Part shown: in pieces, positions 39,469 to 48,973 of the stretch | Layout: every line of letters begins with the position of its first letter | How positions within the stretch are numbered: position 1 is the stretch's first letter | Source of the DNA: Dongia_B sp964406155 | GTDB lineage: Bacteria > Pseudomonadota > Alphaproteobacteria > Dongiales > Dongiaceae | Direction of reading: 5' to 3' | DNA length: 64,000 bases | Assembly: GCA_964406155.1 (NCBI GenBank) | Contig: CAYOQR010000019.1 | Coordinates: forward strand, 1 to 64,000 | Made by a program: the position numbers and the translations under genes | Notes under the pieces: model-generated | What the model saw: the letters and a program-made list of their open reading frames with translations, nothing else | Database searches by the model: none | Told to the model about the DNA's origin: nothing

Positions 39469-42400
39469 GTGGCGGTGATCCGGCGGACGACCCGTATTCT
39501 GCTGGAGGCATTGGGGGCCATTCTGGCCGGCCTCGCCTTGCTGGTGGGATTTCTGGCCTGGCGCCTGACCCATGAAGGGCCGATCCATCTCCGCTTCCTG
39601 GTTCCCTATATGGAAGAGGCGGTCAACGGGCCGGATCAGGATCTCAAGGTCGCCATCGACGACACCATCCTGACCTGGGCCGGCTGGCAGCGGGCCCTGG
39701 ATATCCGCGGCGTCAATCTGCATATCAGGGATCAACGCGGGCGCGATCTCGCGACCATTCCCGAAGCCGCCATTTCCCTCAGTGCGCGGGCCCTGATGCG
39801 GGGCATGATCGCGCCCAGCCGGATCGAGGTCTTCGGCGCGTCCCTGCGGCTCTGGCGCAGCCCGGACAACCGGCTGATGTTCGGGCCGCGCGAGCTCGGC
39901 GGCAATGACGCGGTGACCGGTGAGCAGGACAGCGACCGTCAGTCTGAGATCCTGGCGCGGGTGCTCGGCGAAATGCTGCAACCGCCGGATCCGCGCAAAC
40001 AGACCGGCTATCTGCGGGAGCTTGCCATCATCGGCGGCCAGGTCACCTTGGCGGACCGTGTGACCGGCGCGTTCTGGCGGGCCGAGCAGGTACAGATCGA
40101 CGTGACGAGGGATGCGGAGGGGCTGGACGGCACGCTCAGCTTGCTGTCGCCCGATCTCGGCCTGCCGGCAACGCTCACCGGCCACTTCACCCTGCACAAC
40201 GACAGCCGCAAGATCGAGGTCGATACCCAGGTGACCAATCTGCAGGCCTCGAAACTGGGGCTTGTCCAGCCTGGTCTCGGCGTGCTGTCCAATGCCGATG
40301 TCAAGCTGAGCGGCAGGCTTAAAAGCGAATTCGATCTCGACGGCAAGATCGGCCCGGCGCATTTCGAACTGACCGGCGGGGCCGGCATGATCTCGCTGCC
40401 GGGGCACACCAAGCAGCCGATCCCGCTGCAGTCGCTGACCCTGGCGGGCAAGATCGACAGCACGAACGACGTCATCAAGATCTACGACTTGACGGCGGAT
40501 ATTTCCGGCCCGGTCCTGCGCCTAACCGGCTCTATCGAGGGGCTGCTGACCGGCAAGGCCGCCGATGGCGGCCCGCTGAGGCTGCATCTCCAATTATCGG
40601 CCAGCAAGGTCGACGCGGCCTTGATGGACGGCTATTGGCCCATCGGCATGGCGGAGGATACCCGCGCCTGGCTTGTCCCCAATATCCCCGCCGGCATGGT
40701 GGACGATCTCCAGGCGGATATGCTGCTGCGCCTGCCAGCGGCGCCGGGCCAGAAGCCGGAGGTTCAGGTCAATGGCACGATGCAGGCCAGTGGTCTGACG
40801 GTGCATTATCTCCGGCCGTTGCCGCCGATCATGGACGGTGCCGCAACGGCAACCTTCACGGAAAAGCAGTTCGCCGCCGATATCAAATCCGGTGGGGTCG
40901 GCAAGATCAAAATCACCGGCGGCAAGTTGCTGATCACGGGTCTCGACGTGGAGGACCAGGATATCAGCGTCGGTGGCGATCTCGTGGCGCCCCTTACCGA
41001 TGCGTTGACATTGCTCGACAACCCCCGGCTCGGCTATCCGAGCAAACTCGGTCTCAAGCCGGCGGATAGCAGCGGCGACGCGAAGGCGCATATCCAGTTC
41101 GATTTCCCGGCAGCGAAGAACCTGACCTTCGCCAAGGTCAAACTCGCGGTCAAGGCGACCCTCGACAATATCGGGTTGAAGAAGGCCATGTTCGGGCAAG
41201 ACGTGACCGAGGGCAATCTGACGCTCGATCTCAATCAGAACGGCATGACCATCAAGGGGCCGGCGAAACTGGCGGGTGCTCCTCTGGATCTGACCTGGAT
41301 CGAGAATTTTACCGATAGCGGCCCCTTCGATCAGCAGATCCATGCGGTGGGGATGGCGACGGCGGAACAGCGCGCCTTGCTGGGATACGATTACCGGCCG
41401 ATGGTGGATGGTCCCGTCAAGGCCGATCTGACTTTCACCCGCTTCCCCGATAAGCGCGGCCAGTTGGACGGTGTCTTCGATCTCAAGGACGCCACCGTCA
41501 ATGTCGATTTCCTGAAATGGACCAAGGCGCCGGGCGCGGCCGGCACGGCCCGGATGCGGCTCGATCTGCAAGGCGACAAGGCCATCGCCATTCCATCTTT
41601 CGATCTTGCCGCCAACGATCTTTCCGCGACCGGCAATCTCACCTTCAAACCGGATGGCGGCATCGACAAGATCAAGTTCACCAAGGCGATCTACGGCCAC
41701 ACCAATATCGACAATGTCGATGTCGCCTTCGTCGACAACAGGATCGATGTGGTGATCGGCGGGGGCGTCTTCGATATCGAGCCCTATTACACGGCGACGA
41801 CAAGTACGGCACCGAAGGACCAGGCGACGCTCGACAAGGAAGAGCAGACGCCGCAGCGCCCCTTCACCGTGAAGGCCGCACATCTCGCGATGGCGCGCGT
41901 CGCCGAGGGGCGTGAACTCAAGGATGTCGCTGTCGAACTCAGCCACGATCCGATGTGGTGGGACATCATCGACGTGCACGCCACCTTGCCCAGTGGCGCA
42001 CCTTTGAGCCTGGTCTATCGCCCCGCCGGCAACGGGACGCATCAATTGACGGCGCAGACCAAGGATGGCGGCGGCGCCTTGAAGGCGCTCAACCTCTATG
42101 ACTCGATCAAGGGTGGCGAACTCTCGATCACCGGCACCGTCACCGATAGCGAGCCGCACCGGCCCCTGCGCGGCAAGCTTGATATGAAGTCCTACCGTCT
42201 GGTGGGGACGCCCTTCTTCGTGCGATTCCTGACGGTCGCATCACTGACCGGGCTGGCTGATATCCTGACGGGCGAAGGGTTCTTCTTCGATGGCGTCAGC
42301 GCGAAATTCACCAAGACGCGCGGTGTCATCGATGTGAAGAACTTCCGCAGCGCCGGCCCTTCCATCGGGTTGACTGCATCCGGCAAGATAAATCTCGATC

Positions 42401-42723
42401 AGAGCCAGATCGATATCAAGGGAACCCTGGTGCCGGCTTATGCCTTCAACAGCATCCTCAGCAACATTCCGGTGATCGGCAATATTCTGCAGGGTGGCGC
42501 GGGCGAGGGCCTGTTCGCGGCAACCTATGCGATCACCGGCGGCCTGGTGGAACCGAAGATCGACGTCAATGCCTGGTCGGCCCTGGCGCCGGGCTTCCTG
42601 CGCAACCTCTTCACCGATGACGGCACCGGGCATGACAATTCGGCGCCTGACGATAAATCGGCGCCGTCGAAACCGGCACCCTCTGCCAATCCGGTGTTGA
42701 ACAGCGGCAAGGTGAACAACTGA
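39469..42723 (+). CDS. YhdP/AsmA-like envelope protein (DUF3971)
   Basis: A 1084-aa protein with one N-terminal membrane anchor (about 10-32, LLEALGAILAGLALLVGFLAW) and a very long periplasmic part rich in beta-strand repeats, of the AsmA/TamB/YhdP type. The C-terminal AsmA-like region includes GTVTDSEPHRPLRGKLDMKSYR, FVRFLTVASLTGLADIL and DIKGTLVPAYAFNSILSNIPVIG, which are characteristic of YhdP. Such proteins bridge the periplasm and are implicated in phospholipid transport to the outer membrane. A GTG start at 39469 is used; GTG 39475 is equally possible. A short Ser/Pro/Ala-rich tail ends the protein. Confidence 0.88.
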   Translation: MAVIRRTTRILLEALGAILAGLALLVGFLAWRLTHEGPIHLRFLVPYMEEAVNGPDQDLKVAIDDTILTWAGWQRALDIRGVNLHIRDQRGRDLATIPEAAISLSARALMRGMIAPSRIEVFGASLRLWRSPDNRLMFGPRELGGNDAVTGEQDSDRQSEILARVLGEMLQPPDPRKQTGYLRELAIIGGQVTLADRVTGAFWRAEQVQIDVTRDAEGLDGTLSLLSPDLGLPATLTGHFTLHNDSRKIEVDTQVTNLQASKLGLVQPGLGVLSNADVKLSGRLKSEFDLDGKIGPAHFELTGGAGMISLPGHTKQPIPLQSLTLAGKIDSTNDVIKIYDLTADISGPVLRLTGSIEGLLTGKAADGGPLRLHLQLSASKVDAALMDGYWPIGMAEDTRAWLVPNIPAGMVDDLQADMLLRLPAAPGQKPEVQVNGTMQASGLTVHYLRPLPPIMDGAATATFTEKQFAADIKSGGVGKIKITGGKLLITGLDVEDQDISVGGDLVAPLTDALTLLDNPRLGYPSKLGLKPADSSGDAKAHIQFDFPAAKNLTFAKVKLAVKATLDNIGLKKAMFGQDVTEGNLTLDLNQNGMTIKGPAKLAGAPLDLTWIENFTDSGPFDQQIHAVGMATAEQRALLGYDYRPMVDGPVKADLTFTRFPDKRGQLDGVFDLKDATVNVDFLKWTKAPGAAGTARMRLDLQGDKAIAIPSFDLAANDLSATGNLTFKPDGGIDKIKFTKAIYGHTNIDNVDVAFVDNRIDVVIGGGVFDIEPYYTATTSTAPKDQATLDKEEQTPQRPFTVKAAHLAMARVAEGRELKDVAVELSHDPMWWDIIDVHATLPSGAPLSLVYRPAGNGTHQLTAQTKDGGGALKALNLYDSIKGGELSITGTVTDSEPHRPLRGKLDMKSYRLVGTPFFVRFLTVASLTGLADILTGEGFFFDGVSAKFTKTRGVIDVKNFRSAGPSIGLTASGKINLDQSQIDIKGTLVPAYAFNSILSNIPVIGNILQGGAGEGLFAATYAITGGLVEPKIDVNAWSALAPGFLRNLFTDDGTGHDNSAPDDKSAPSKPAPSANPVLNSGKVNN

Positions 42724-42746
42724 CGCCGGTCGCCGGGCCGGCGTCA
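42721..42746. terminator. Hairpin between yhdP-like gene and tyrS
   Basis: TGACGCCGG (42721-42729) and CCGGCGTCA (42738-42746), a perfect 9-bp stem, overlaps the stop codon of the yhdP-like gene and lies just before the end of the convergent tyrS. No clear T-run. Confidence 0.45.
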
Positions 42747-42759
42747 GTTGCTGTCGAGA

Positions 42760-44013
42760 TCAGACGGCGCGGATGACGGCGTGGCGCTTCTTGCCGGAGG
42801 AGAGCTTGATCACGCCGTCGGCATTGATATCGCCGGTGCCGATCTTGCGGTTCTCATCCTCGATCGCCGTATCGTTGAGGCGCGCGCCGCCGCCCTTGAT
42901 CAGGCGACGGGCTTCGCCGTTGCTGGCAACCAGGCCGCTGCGGCGCAGCAGCTCATAGGCGACGATACCGACGGCCAGCTCGCTTTGGGGAATGTCGATG
43001 CTCGGCAGTTCCTCGCCGAGCCCGCCTTCGACGAAAGTGCGCCGCGCGGTTTCCGCCGCCGCCGCCGCCGCTTCGGCGCTATGGCACAAGGCGGTGGCCT
43101 CGTTCGCAAGGATGATCTTCGCCTCGTTGATCTCGGCGCCCTGGAGCTTTTCCAGCCGGTCGATTTCATCCAGCGGCAGATCGGTGAAGAGCTTCAGGAA
43201 GCGGCCGACATCGGCATCCTCGGTATTGCGCCAGTACTGCCAGAAATCATAGGGCGAGAGGCGTGTCGGGTTGAGCCAGATGGCGCCGGCCGCCGTCTTG
43301 CCCATCTTGGCGCCGGAGGCGGTGGTGATCAGCGGCGCGGTCAGGCCGAACAGGTCCTTGTTGTCGACGCGCCGGCCGAGCTCGACGCCGTTGACGATAT
43401 TGCCCCATTGATCGGAGCCGCCCATCTGCAGGCTGCAGCCATGGCGCCGCGACAATTCGAGGAAGTCGTAGGCCTGCAGGATCATGTAGTTGAATTCGAG
43501 GAAGCTCAGCGGCTGCTCGCGGTCGAGGCGCAGCTTCACGGAATCGAAGCTCAGCATCCGGTTGACCGAGAAATGGCGGCCGAAATCGCGCAGGAATTCG
43601 ATGTAGTTGAGATGATCGAGCCAGTCGGCATTGTTGACCATGATCGCATCGGCCTTGCCGCTGCCGAAGGTCAGGTAGCCGCTGAACGACTTCTTGATGC
43701 TGTCGAGATTGGCGTTGATGTCCTCGACGCTCAGCAGCCGGCGCGCCTCGTCCTTGCCGGACGGATCGCCGACCTTGGTCGTGCCGCCGCCCATCAGCGC
43801 GATGGCGCGGTGGCCGGTCTGCTGCAGGCGGCGCAGCAGCATGATCTGCACCATATGGCCGACATGCAGGCTGTCGGCGGTCGCGTCGAAGCCGATATAA
43901 CCGGCGATCGGACCCTTGGCGGCGAGGGCGTCCAGTTCCTCCAGTGCCGTGCACTGGTGCAGGTAACCGCGCTCGATGATCACGCGCAGGAAGTCGGATT
44001 TCGGCTTAAACAT
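42760..44013 (-). CDS. tyrS: Tyrosyl-tRNA synthetase
   Basis: Charges tRNA-Tyr. The 417-aa class I enzyme has the HIGH-equivalent HVGH in DSLHVGHMVQIMLLRRL, GGGTTKVGDPSGKDEAR, QMGGSDQWGNIVNG, the KMSKS-equivalent KMGKT, and a C-terminal S4 RNA-binding domain (EARRLIKGGGARLNDTAI). The ATG at 44013 (MFKPKSDFLR) fits family N termini; a frame extending to 44100 runs into the promoter region shared with anmK. Confidence 0.97.
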   Translation of the reverse strand: MFKPKSDFLRVIIERGYLHQCTALEELDALAAKGPIAGYIGFDATADSLHVGHMVQIMLLRRLQQTGHRAIALMGGGTTKVGDPSGKDEARRLLSVEDINANLDSIKKSFSGYLTFGSGKADAIMVNNADWLDHLNYIEFLRDFGRHFSVNRMLSFDSVKLRLDREQPLSFLEFNYMILQAYDFLELSRRHGCSLQMGGSDQWGNIVNGVELGRRVDNKDLFGLTAPLITTASGAKMGKTAAGAIWLNPTRLSPYDFWQYWRNTEDADVGRFLKLFTDLPLDEIDRLEKLQGAEINEAKIILANEATALCHSAEAAAAAAETARRTFVEGGLGEELPSIDIPQSELAVGIVAYELLRRSGLVASNGEARRLIKGGGARLNDTAIEDENRKIGTGDINADGVIKLSSGKKRHAVIRAV

Positions 44014-44192
44014 CGTCGGCTCGTTTGTTTGGTCTGAAACTTTGCTAAAATTGGGCGAATGGCCGGTGATGTAACACATAAGGTGCAGGCCAGCAATCAA
44101 GGGGCCGGCCCCGAAAAACCGGCCGGAACGGTGGAGCGGTTCGGATATGCTGGCCCCGTCGGATGGACAGGAAGTTGGGAAGGAAGGGACGA

Positions 44193-45335
44193 ATGTCTGA
44201 GGCGGCGGAAATCTGGGCCATCGGGCTGATGAGCGGCACCTCCTGCGACGGGGTCGATGCGGCGCTGCTGCGCACCGACGGCCACCGGGTGACGGAGTTC
44301 GGGCCGACCGTGACCGTGCCCTATGACGACGCCTTCCGGGCCGATTTGCGAAGCTGCCTCGGCGGCGGCGGGCCCATCGCTTCGGTCGAACGGGAACTGA
44401 CGGAACGGCATGTCGCGGCGGTCCGCGACCTGCTCGATTTGGCGGGCCGGTCGGCCGCCGAGATCAGCCTCATCGGCTTTCACGGCCAGACCGTGCTGCA
44501 TGAGCCGGAGAAGGGCCGGACCTGGCAGATCGGCGATGGGGCGCTGCTGGCACAGGCGACCGGGATCACGGTCGTCAACGATTTCCGCAGCAACGACATG
44601 GCGTCGGGGGGGCAGGGTGCGCCACTGGCGCCGGTCTATCACCGGGCCCTGGCGATCGGGCTGACGGGACCGCTGGCCGTGCTCAATCTCGGCGGTGTCG
44701 GCAATGTCACCTGGATCGGTGCGGCGGAAGATGAAAGGGGGGAGGGTGATGCTGGGAACAACGCGGGCGACGAGACCGGTTCCGCCGAAACCCTGCTGGC
44801 CTTCGATACCGGTCCCGGCAATGCGATGATCGACGACTGGGCGCTCCTGCATACCGGCCGGCCGGTCGATCGCGACGGAATGCTGGCTAAGACGGGCCGC
44901 GTGGATGAGGCTTTGCTGGCGCGGTGGCTCACGCATCCCTATTTCGACGAGCCGGCGCCGAAATCGCTGGATCGCGATGCCTTCCGGGCGCTGACGCCGA
45001 GCGGGCTGTCGGCGGCCGATGGCGCCGCTACCTTGACCGCTTTCACCGCCGCCACCGTGGCCCTGGCGCGGCGCTGGTTTCCCCGGGAGCCGGCGCGCTG
45101 GCTGGTCACCGGCGGCGGCCGTCATAATCCTGTCCTGATGGCCGGATTGCGCGACCGGTTGTCCGGTACCGTCGATCCGGTCGAAGCGGTCGGATGGGAC
45201 GGCGATGCCCTGGAAGCACAGGCTTTCGCCTTCATGGCCGTAAGATCCCTAGCCGGTCTGCCGATCAGCTTCCCCGGTACGACGGGGGCCCCGCGGCCCC
45301 TGAGTGGGGGAAAGCTCCATCGGCAAGGCGGCTGA
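44193..45335 (+). CDS. anmK: Anhydro-N-acetylmuramic acid kinase
   Basis: AnmK phosphorylates and opens 1,6-anhydro-MurNAc in peptidoglycan recycling, giving MurNAc-6-phosphate. The 380-aa protein has the ATP-binding GLMSGTSCDGVDAALL, GFHGQTVLHEP, NDFRSNDMASGGQGAPLAPVYH, AVLNLGGVGNVTWI, FDTGPGNAMIDDW and TGGGRHNP. An acidic insert of about 20 residues (ERGEGDAGNNAGDETG) lies after the NLGG motif. The ATG at 44193 follows a purine-rich GGAAGGAAGGGA. It is divergent from tyrS, a pairing I have seen often in alphaproteobacteria, and closed by a strong terminator. Confidence 0.95.
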   Translation: MSEAAEIWAIGLMSGTSCDGVDAALLRTDGHRVTEFGPTVTVPYDDAFRADLRSCLGGGGPIASVERELTERHVAAVRDLLDLAGRSAAEISLIGFHGQTVLHEPEKGRTWQIGDGALLAQATGITVVNDFRSNDMASGGQGAPLAPVYHRALAIGLTGPLAVLNLGGVGNVTWIGAAEDERGEGDAGNNAGDETGSAETLLAFDTGPGNAMIDDWALLHTGRPVDRDGMLAKTGRVDEALLARWLTHPYFDEPAPKSLDRDAFRALTPSGLSAADGAATLTAFTAATVALARRWFPREPARWLVTGGGRHNPVLMAGLRDRLSGTVDPVEAVGWDGDALEAQAFAFMAVRSLAGLPISFPGTTGAPRPLSGGKLHRQGG

Positions 45336-45347
45336 TGATCGCGAAAA

Positions 45348-45382
45348 CGGCGCCCGTCCGAGTGACGGGCGCCGCTTTTTTT
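45348..45382. terminator. Rho-independent terminator of anmK
   Basis: CGGCGCCCGTC (45348-45358) and GACGGGCGCCG (45364-45374) form a perfect 11-bp stem with loop CGAGT, followed by C and seven T. Confidence 0.93.
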
Positions 45383-45410
45383 GTCCGGCGATGGTGACGA
45401 GTGAGGTCGA

Positions 45411-46079
45411 TCAGCGTGAAGCGCGGATCTTGGCGGCCACTTCCGGCACCTGGGTTGCCAGATATTCGTCCACCGTCTGGGTCAGTTGGTCCAGATGCTC
45501 GGTGAAGAAATGGCTGGCGCCCGGAATCATCTTGTAATCGATCTTGATGCCGCGCTGATGGCTCAGCTTGTTGACCAGCTTGGTCACGGCTTCCTGCGGC
45601 ACGATCGTGTCCTGGTCACCCTGGATCATCAGGCCGGAGGACGGGCAGGGTGCCAGGAAGCTGAAATCGTAAATATTCGCCGGCGGCGCCACCGAGATGA
45701 AGCCGCTGATCTCCGGTCGGCGCATCAGCAGTTGCATACCGATCCAGGCGCCGAAGGAGAAGCCGGCGATCCAGCATTGGCTGGCATTGGGATTCCAGGT
45801 CTGCAGCCAGTCCAAGGCTGCCGCGGCATCGCTGAGTTCGCCCTCACCGCGGTCGAATTTACCCTGGCTGCGACCGACTCCGCGGAAATTGAAGCGCAGA
45901 ACGGAAAAGCCAAGCTTTTGATAACATTGGAACAAGGCGTAAATCACCTTGTTGTTCATGGTGCCGCCGTGCTGCGGATGCGGATGCAGCATCAGCGCGA
46001 TCGGGGCGTTGGGGCCGCTACCCTGCTGGTAACGGCCTTCCAGACGGCCTTCCGGCCCATTCATGATGACTTCAGGCAT
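45411..46079 (-). CDS. Alpha/beta hydrolase, YfbB-unrelated serine-hydrolase type
   Basis: A 222-aa alpha/beta hydrolase. It shows LMLHPHPQHGGTMNNKV (oxyanion region), LRFNFRGVGRSQG, the nucleophile elbow GFSFGAW (Ser near 108), GDQDTIVPQE with the acid, and a His in GASHFFTEHL. This pattern belongs to a conserved dienelactone-hydrolase-like group found widely in proteobacteria; the substrate is unknown. It is convergent with anmK and divergent from cysE. Confidence 0.85.
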   Translation of the reverse strand: MPEVIMNGPEGRLEGRYQQGSGPNAPIALMLHPHPQHGGTMNNKVIYALFQCYQKLGFSVLRFNFRGVGRSQGKFDRGEGELSDAAAALDWLQTWNPNASQCWIAGFSFGAWIGMQLLMRRPEISGFISVAPPANIYDFSFLAPCPSSGLMIQGDQDTIVPQEAVTKLVNKLSHQRGIKIDYKMIPGASHFFTEHLDQLTQTVDEYLATQVPEVAAKIRASR

Positions 46080-46242
46080 GCCTAGCTAGCTCGATTCCTT
46101 AATGTCCGACCGGGCCGCCTGATCGATCGCGTCGGCTGGCAGCGGTTCGATCTGTCACGGCGTTTCGGCGAAAACGGTAAATAGTTGATTTCATGCAGGG
46201 GATTTAAAATACCAGGCTCTGTTCGCTTGCCGGCGACAAAAC

Positions 46243-46271
46243 TTGACTGTGGTAGTAGGGCATACTATATC
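46243..46271 (+). promoter_or_regulatory. Promoter of the cysE-isc operon with possible IscR site
   Basis: TTGACT (46243-46248) and TATATC (46266-46271) are spaced 17 bp apart, a good sigma-70 promoter about 90 bp before cysE. The stretch TTGACTGTGGTAGTAGGG around the -35 resembles the half-site arrangement of type 1 IscR sites (TTGAC...AGTCGGG), which would allow feedback by holo-IscR. The promoter call is firmer than the operator call. Confidence 0.6.
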
Positions 46272-46361
46272 ACCGGCATAGATAGCGTTCCCGCATGAGC
46301 CTGCGTCAATATCCGACAATTTTCATTGGTCTTGGCGCTGGGCGGCGAGGTAGTAAACACG

Positions 46362-47171
46362 ATGGCCGGTATGATTTTCAAGCGCCTTGCAGAGGAATTG
46401 GACGGGATTATCGCGCGCGACCCCGCGGCGCGGTCCCGTTTTGAGGTGGCACTGACCTATCCCGGCTTCCATGCCGTGATGGCTCATCGGCTCGCCAACT
46501 GGTTGTGGCGTAGCGGGTTGAAGACTCCCGGCCGGCTGGTGTCCCAGACGGCCCGCTGGCTGACCGGCATCGAAATCCATCCCGGTGCCCGGATCGGCCA
46601 GCGTCTGTTCATCGATCACGGCATGGGCACGGTGATCGGCGAAATGGCGGTGGTCGGCGACGACGTGACCCTCTATCAGGGCGTGACCCTGGGCGGCATC
46701 CTGCCTTCGGTCAATTCCTCGGCCCAGGTCGGGGTGAAGCGCCATCCGACCCTGGAGGACCGCACCATCGTCGGCGCCGGTGCCCAGGTGCTCGGCAATA
46801 TCGTGGTCGGCGTAGGCGCCCGGGTGGGTGCCGCCTCGGTGGTGCTGAAGGATGTGCCCCCGGGCGCGGCCGTGGTCGGTAATCCCGGCCGGGTCGTGAT
46901 GCCGAAGGGTAGCTGCAAGAAGGAATTCGATGCCTATGGCATTCCCACCCGCGACCTGCCGGATCCGACGGCGCGGGCGATTGAAGGGCTGCTGGACCAG
47001 GTGTCCAGCCTGCAGGCCCGGTTGAAGGTTTTGGAAGGAGAACTCGAGGACGTCAAAACCCAATCCGTGACCGTCGTGAATGGCGTGGTCGCGGAGATGG
47101 TGACGCTGCCGGAAAGCCACGGCGTCGTCGCTGAACCGGGGACGCCTTGGTTGAAGGAGGCAAGTCGATGA
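46362..47171 (+). CDS. cysE: Serine O-acetyltransferase
   Basis: CysE acetylates serine with acetyl-CoA, the first step of cysteine synthesis. The 269-aa protein has the N-terminal helical region (FKRLAEELDGIIARDPAA) and the left-handed beta-helix hexapeptide repeats (IHPGARIGQRLFIDHGMGTVIGE in part, GVTLGG, GAGAQVLGNIVVGVGARVGAASVVLKDVPPG). It has a C-terminal coiled-coil-like extension of about 70 residues (VSSLQARLKVLEGELEDV) beyond the core. The first gene of the Fe-S operon; iscR overlaps its stop by 4 bp. The ATG at 46362 is the best guess; Met at 46371 is the alternative. Confidence 0.94.
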   Translation: MAGMIFKRLAEELDGIIARDPAARSRFEVALTYPGFHAVMAHRLANWLWRSGLKTPGRLVSQTARWLTGIEIHPGARIGQRLFIDHGMGTVIGEMAVVGDDVTLYQGVTLGGILPSVNSSAQVGVKRHPTLEDRTIVGAGAQVLGNIVVGVGARVGAASVVLKDVPPGAAVVGNPGRVVMPKGSCKKEFDAYGIPTRDLPDPTARAIEGLLDQVSSLQARLKVLEGELEDVKTQSVTVVNGVVAEMVTLPESHGVVAEPGTPWLKEASR

Positions 47172-47704
47172 GACTGAGCACCAAAGGGCGATATGCGGTC
47201 ATGGCGCTGGTGGATCTCGCCAGCAACAGCAACGGCCGGCCGGTGGCCTTGGCGGATATTTCGACCCGCCAGGAAATCTCGCTGTCCTATCTGGAGCAAC
47301 TGTTCGCCAAGCTGCGCCGCAGCGGCCTGGTGAAGAGCGTGCGTGGGCCGGGGGGCGGCTATCTGCTGGCCCGCAGCGCCGAAGACACCCGTATCTCCGA
47401 TGCCATCCTGGCGGTCGACGAGCCGATCCGGGCGACACGCTGCAAGCCCAATTCCGGCACCGGCTGTCACAGCGACAAGAGCCGCTGCCTGACCCACGAT
47501 CTGTGGGAGGAGCTGTCGCATCAGATCCAGTTGTTCCTCAGCTCGGTATCGCTGGCTGATGTCTGCAATCGCCGGGTGTTGGGCAAGGCCCTGCCGATGG
47601 GCCGCGTGGACGGCGCCGCTGCCGCGGAAATCACCGAAGAGATGGACGTCAAGGCTGCGACCCGGCCGGTGCCGGCCGACGGCGCGCCTGTGGCGGCGGA
47701 ATAG
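47168..47704 (+). CDS. iscR: Rrf2-family Fe-S cluster regulator IscR
   Basis: A 178-aa [2Fe-2S]-sensing transcription factor that represses the isc operon when clusters are plentiful. The winged-helix region (MRLSTKGRYAVMALVDLA, SLSYLEQLFAKLRRSGLVKSVRGPGGGY) is standard. Cluster ligands Cys92, Cys100 and Cys107 with His110 (RCKPNSGTGC, SRCLTHDLW) are all present. The start codon overlaps the cysE stop (ATGA), so cysE and iscR are translationally coupled. It probably acts on the promoter at 46243-46271. Confidence 0.95.
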   Translation: MRLSTKGRYAVMALVDLASNSNGRPVALADISTRQEISLSYLEQLFAKLRRSGLVKSVRGPGGGYLLARSAEDTRISDAILAVDEPIRATRCKPNSGTGCHSDKSRCLTHDLWEELSHQIQLFLSSVSLADVCNRRVLGKALPMGRVDGAAAAEITEEMDVKAATRPVPADGAPVAAE

Positions 47705-47757
47705 ACTGGACGCGGATACGATACGACGCGGATACACAGGGACTTGGGACGAGTGGC

Positions 47758-48930
47758 ATGAACAAGCCGGTGACATATCTCGATTACAACGCGACCGCCC
47801 CGATGCGCCCCGAGGCGCTGTCGGTGATGGCGACTGCGTTGACGGAGACCGGCAATCCCTCCTCGGTGCATCTCTTTGGCCGGGCGGCCCGCCGTCGCGT
47901 CGATGACGCGCGCGAGCAGGTGGCGGCCCTGGTCCGGGGGCGGCCGGAAAACGTGATCTTTACTGCCAGCGGCACCGAGGCCAATAACCTGGCCTTGTTC
48001 AATCACCGCAATCGCCGCCTGCTGATTTCAGCCATCGAGCATGATTCGGTGCTGAAGCCGGCCCGTGCCGCCGGCGCCGATTTCATCCCGGTGCAGCGTT
48101 CGGGCGAGGTCGATCTCGAACAGCTCGATTTCATGCTGCGGCGGGACCCGCGCCCGGCTCTGGTGTCGGTGATGCTGGCCAATAACGAAACCGGTGTCAT
48201 CCAGCCGGTCCAGGCGGTCAGTGCCATCGCTCATCGCTACGGCGCGCTGGTGCATTGCGACGCCGCCCAGGCGGCCGGCCGGATCTCGGTCGACATGGTT
48301 GCGCTGGAGGTCGATCTGCTGACGCTCTCGGCGCATAAGATGGGCGGCCCGCAGGGTATAGGTGCCCTTGTCTTGAGCCAGGACCGCGAGATGTCGGCCA
48401 TGCTGCTCGGCGGCGGCCAGGAACGCGGCCGGCGGGCGGGCACGGAGAACATCGCGGCGATCGCCGGCTTCGGCGCGGCGGCGATGGTCGATACCGCGGC
48501 GGAAATGGCGGAGATCGCCTATCTGCGCGATGTTCTGGAAGAGCGTCTGCTGGCGCTCGGCCAGCCGGTCACCTTCTTCGGCCGCAGCCAGGGCATGGCG
48601 CTCGGTCAGGGGCAGGTGCGGTTGCCGAATACCAGTTGCTTCGCGTCGGGGACCAAGAACAGCGAGACATTGGTGATGGCGCTGGATCTGGCCGGTATCG
48701 CGGTCAGCGCCGGATCGGCCTGCTCCTCGGGCAAGGTGCGGCCGAGCCACGTGATCACCGCGATGGGTTTCGATGCGGCGACCGCCGGAACGGCGATCCG
48801 CGTCAGTTTGGGTTGGCAATCAAGCCTGGGAGACATTGAGCGGTTTGTCGCCGCCTGGTCATCCATTCAGGCGCGTGGGGCGGGAACGTCTGGCGCAGGG
48901 CAGGCTTCCGGCGTTTCGTCGGCGGCTTGA
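47758..48930 (+). CDS. Cysteine desulfurase, NifS/IscS-like (first copy)
   Basis: A 390-aa PLP enzyme that removes sulfur from cysteine as an enzyme persulfide. It has the N-terminal TYLDYNATAPMRPEAL, SGTEANNLAL, the lysine in LTLSAHKMGGPQGIG, GGGQERGRRAGTEN and the mobile-loop Cys in SAGSACSSGKVRPSHV. It is group I like the second copy directly downstream but differs markedly (about half the residues by eye) and ends in a low-complexity Gly/Ala/Ser tail. Two adjacent desulfurases may divide labour, for example cluster assembly versus tRNA thiolation or sulfur relay; this is inference. Confidence 0.92.
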   Translation: MNKPVTYLDYNATAPMRPEALSVMATALTETGNPSSVHLFGRAARRRVDDAREQVAALVRGRPENVIFTASGTEANNLALFNHRNRRLLISAIEHDSVLKPARAAGADFIPVQRSGEVDLEQLDFMLRRDPRPALVSVMLANNETGVIQPVQAVSAIAHRYGALVHCDAAQAAGRISVDMVALEVDLLTLSAHKMGGPQGIGALVLSQDREMSAMLLGGGQERGRRAGTENIAAIAGFGAAAMVDTAAEMAEIAYLRDVLEERLLALGQPVTFFGRSQGMALGQGQVRLPNTSCFASGTKNSETLVMALDLAGIAVSAGSACSSGKVRPSHVITAMGFDAATAGTAIRVSLGWQSSLGDIERFVAAWSSIQARGAGTSGAGQASGVSSAA

Positions 48931-48965
48931 GCAAGTTAAGGAGAACTTGAGCAAGTTAAGGAGAA
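48926..48965 (+). repeat. 20-bp tandem duplication at desulfurase/iscS junction
   Basis: CTTGAGCAAGTTAAGGAGAA occurs twice in perfect tandem (48926-48945 and 48946-48965). The first copy contains the stop codon of the upstream desulfurase; each copy contains the Shine-Dalgarno-like AAGGAGA. The second lies about 10 nt before the iscS start. Confidence 0.95.
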
Positions 48966-48973
48966 AGAGTGGC

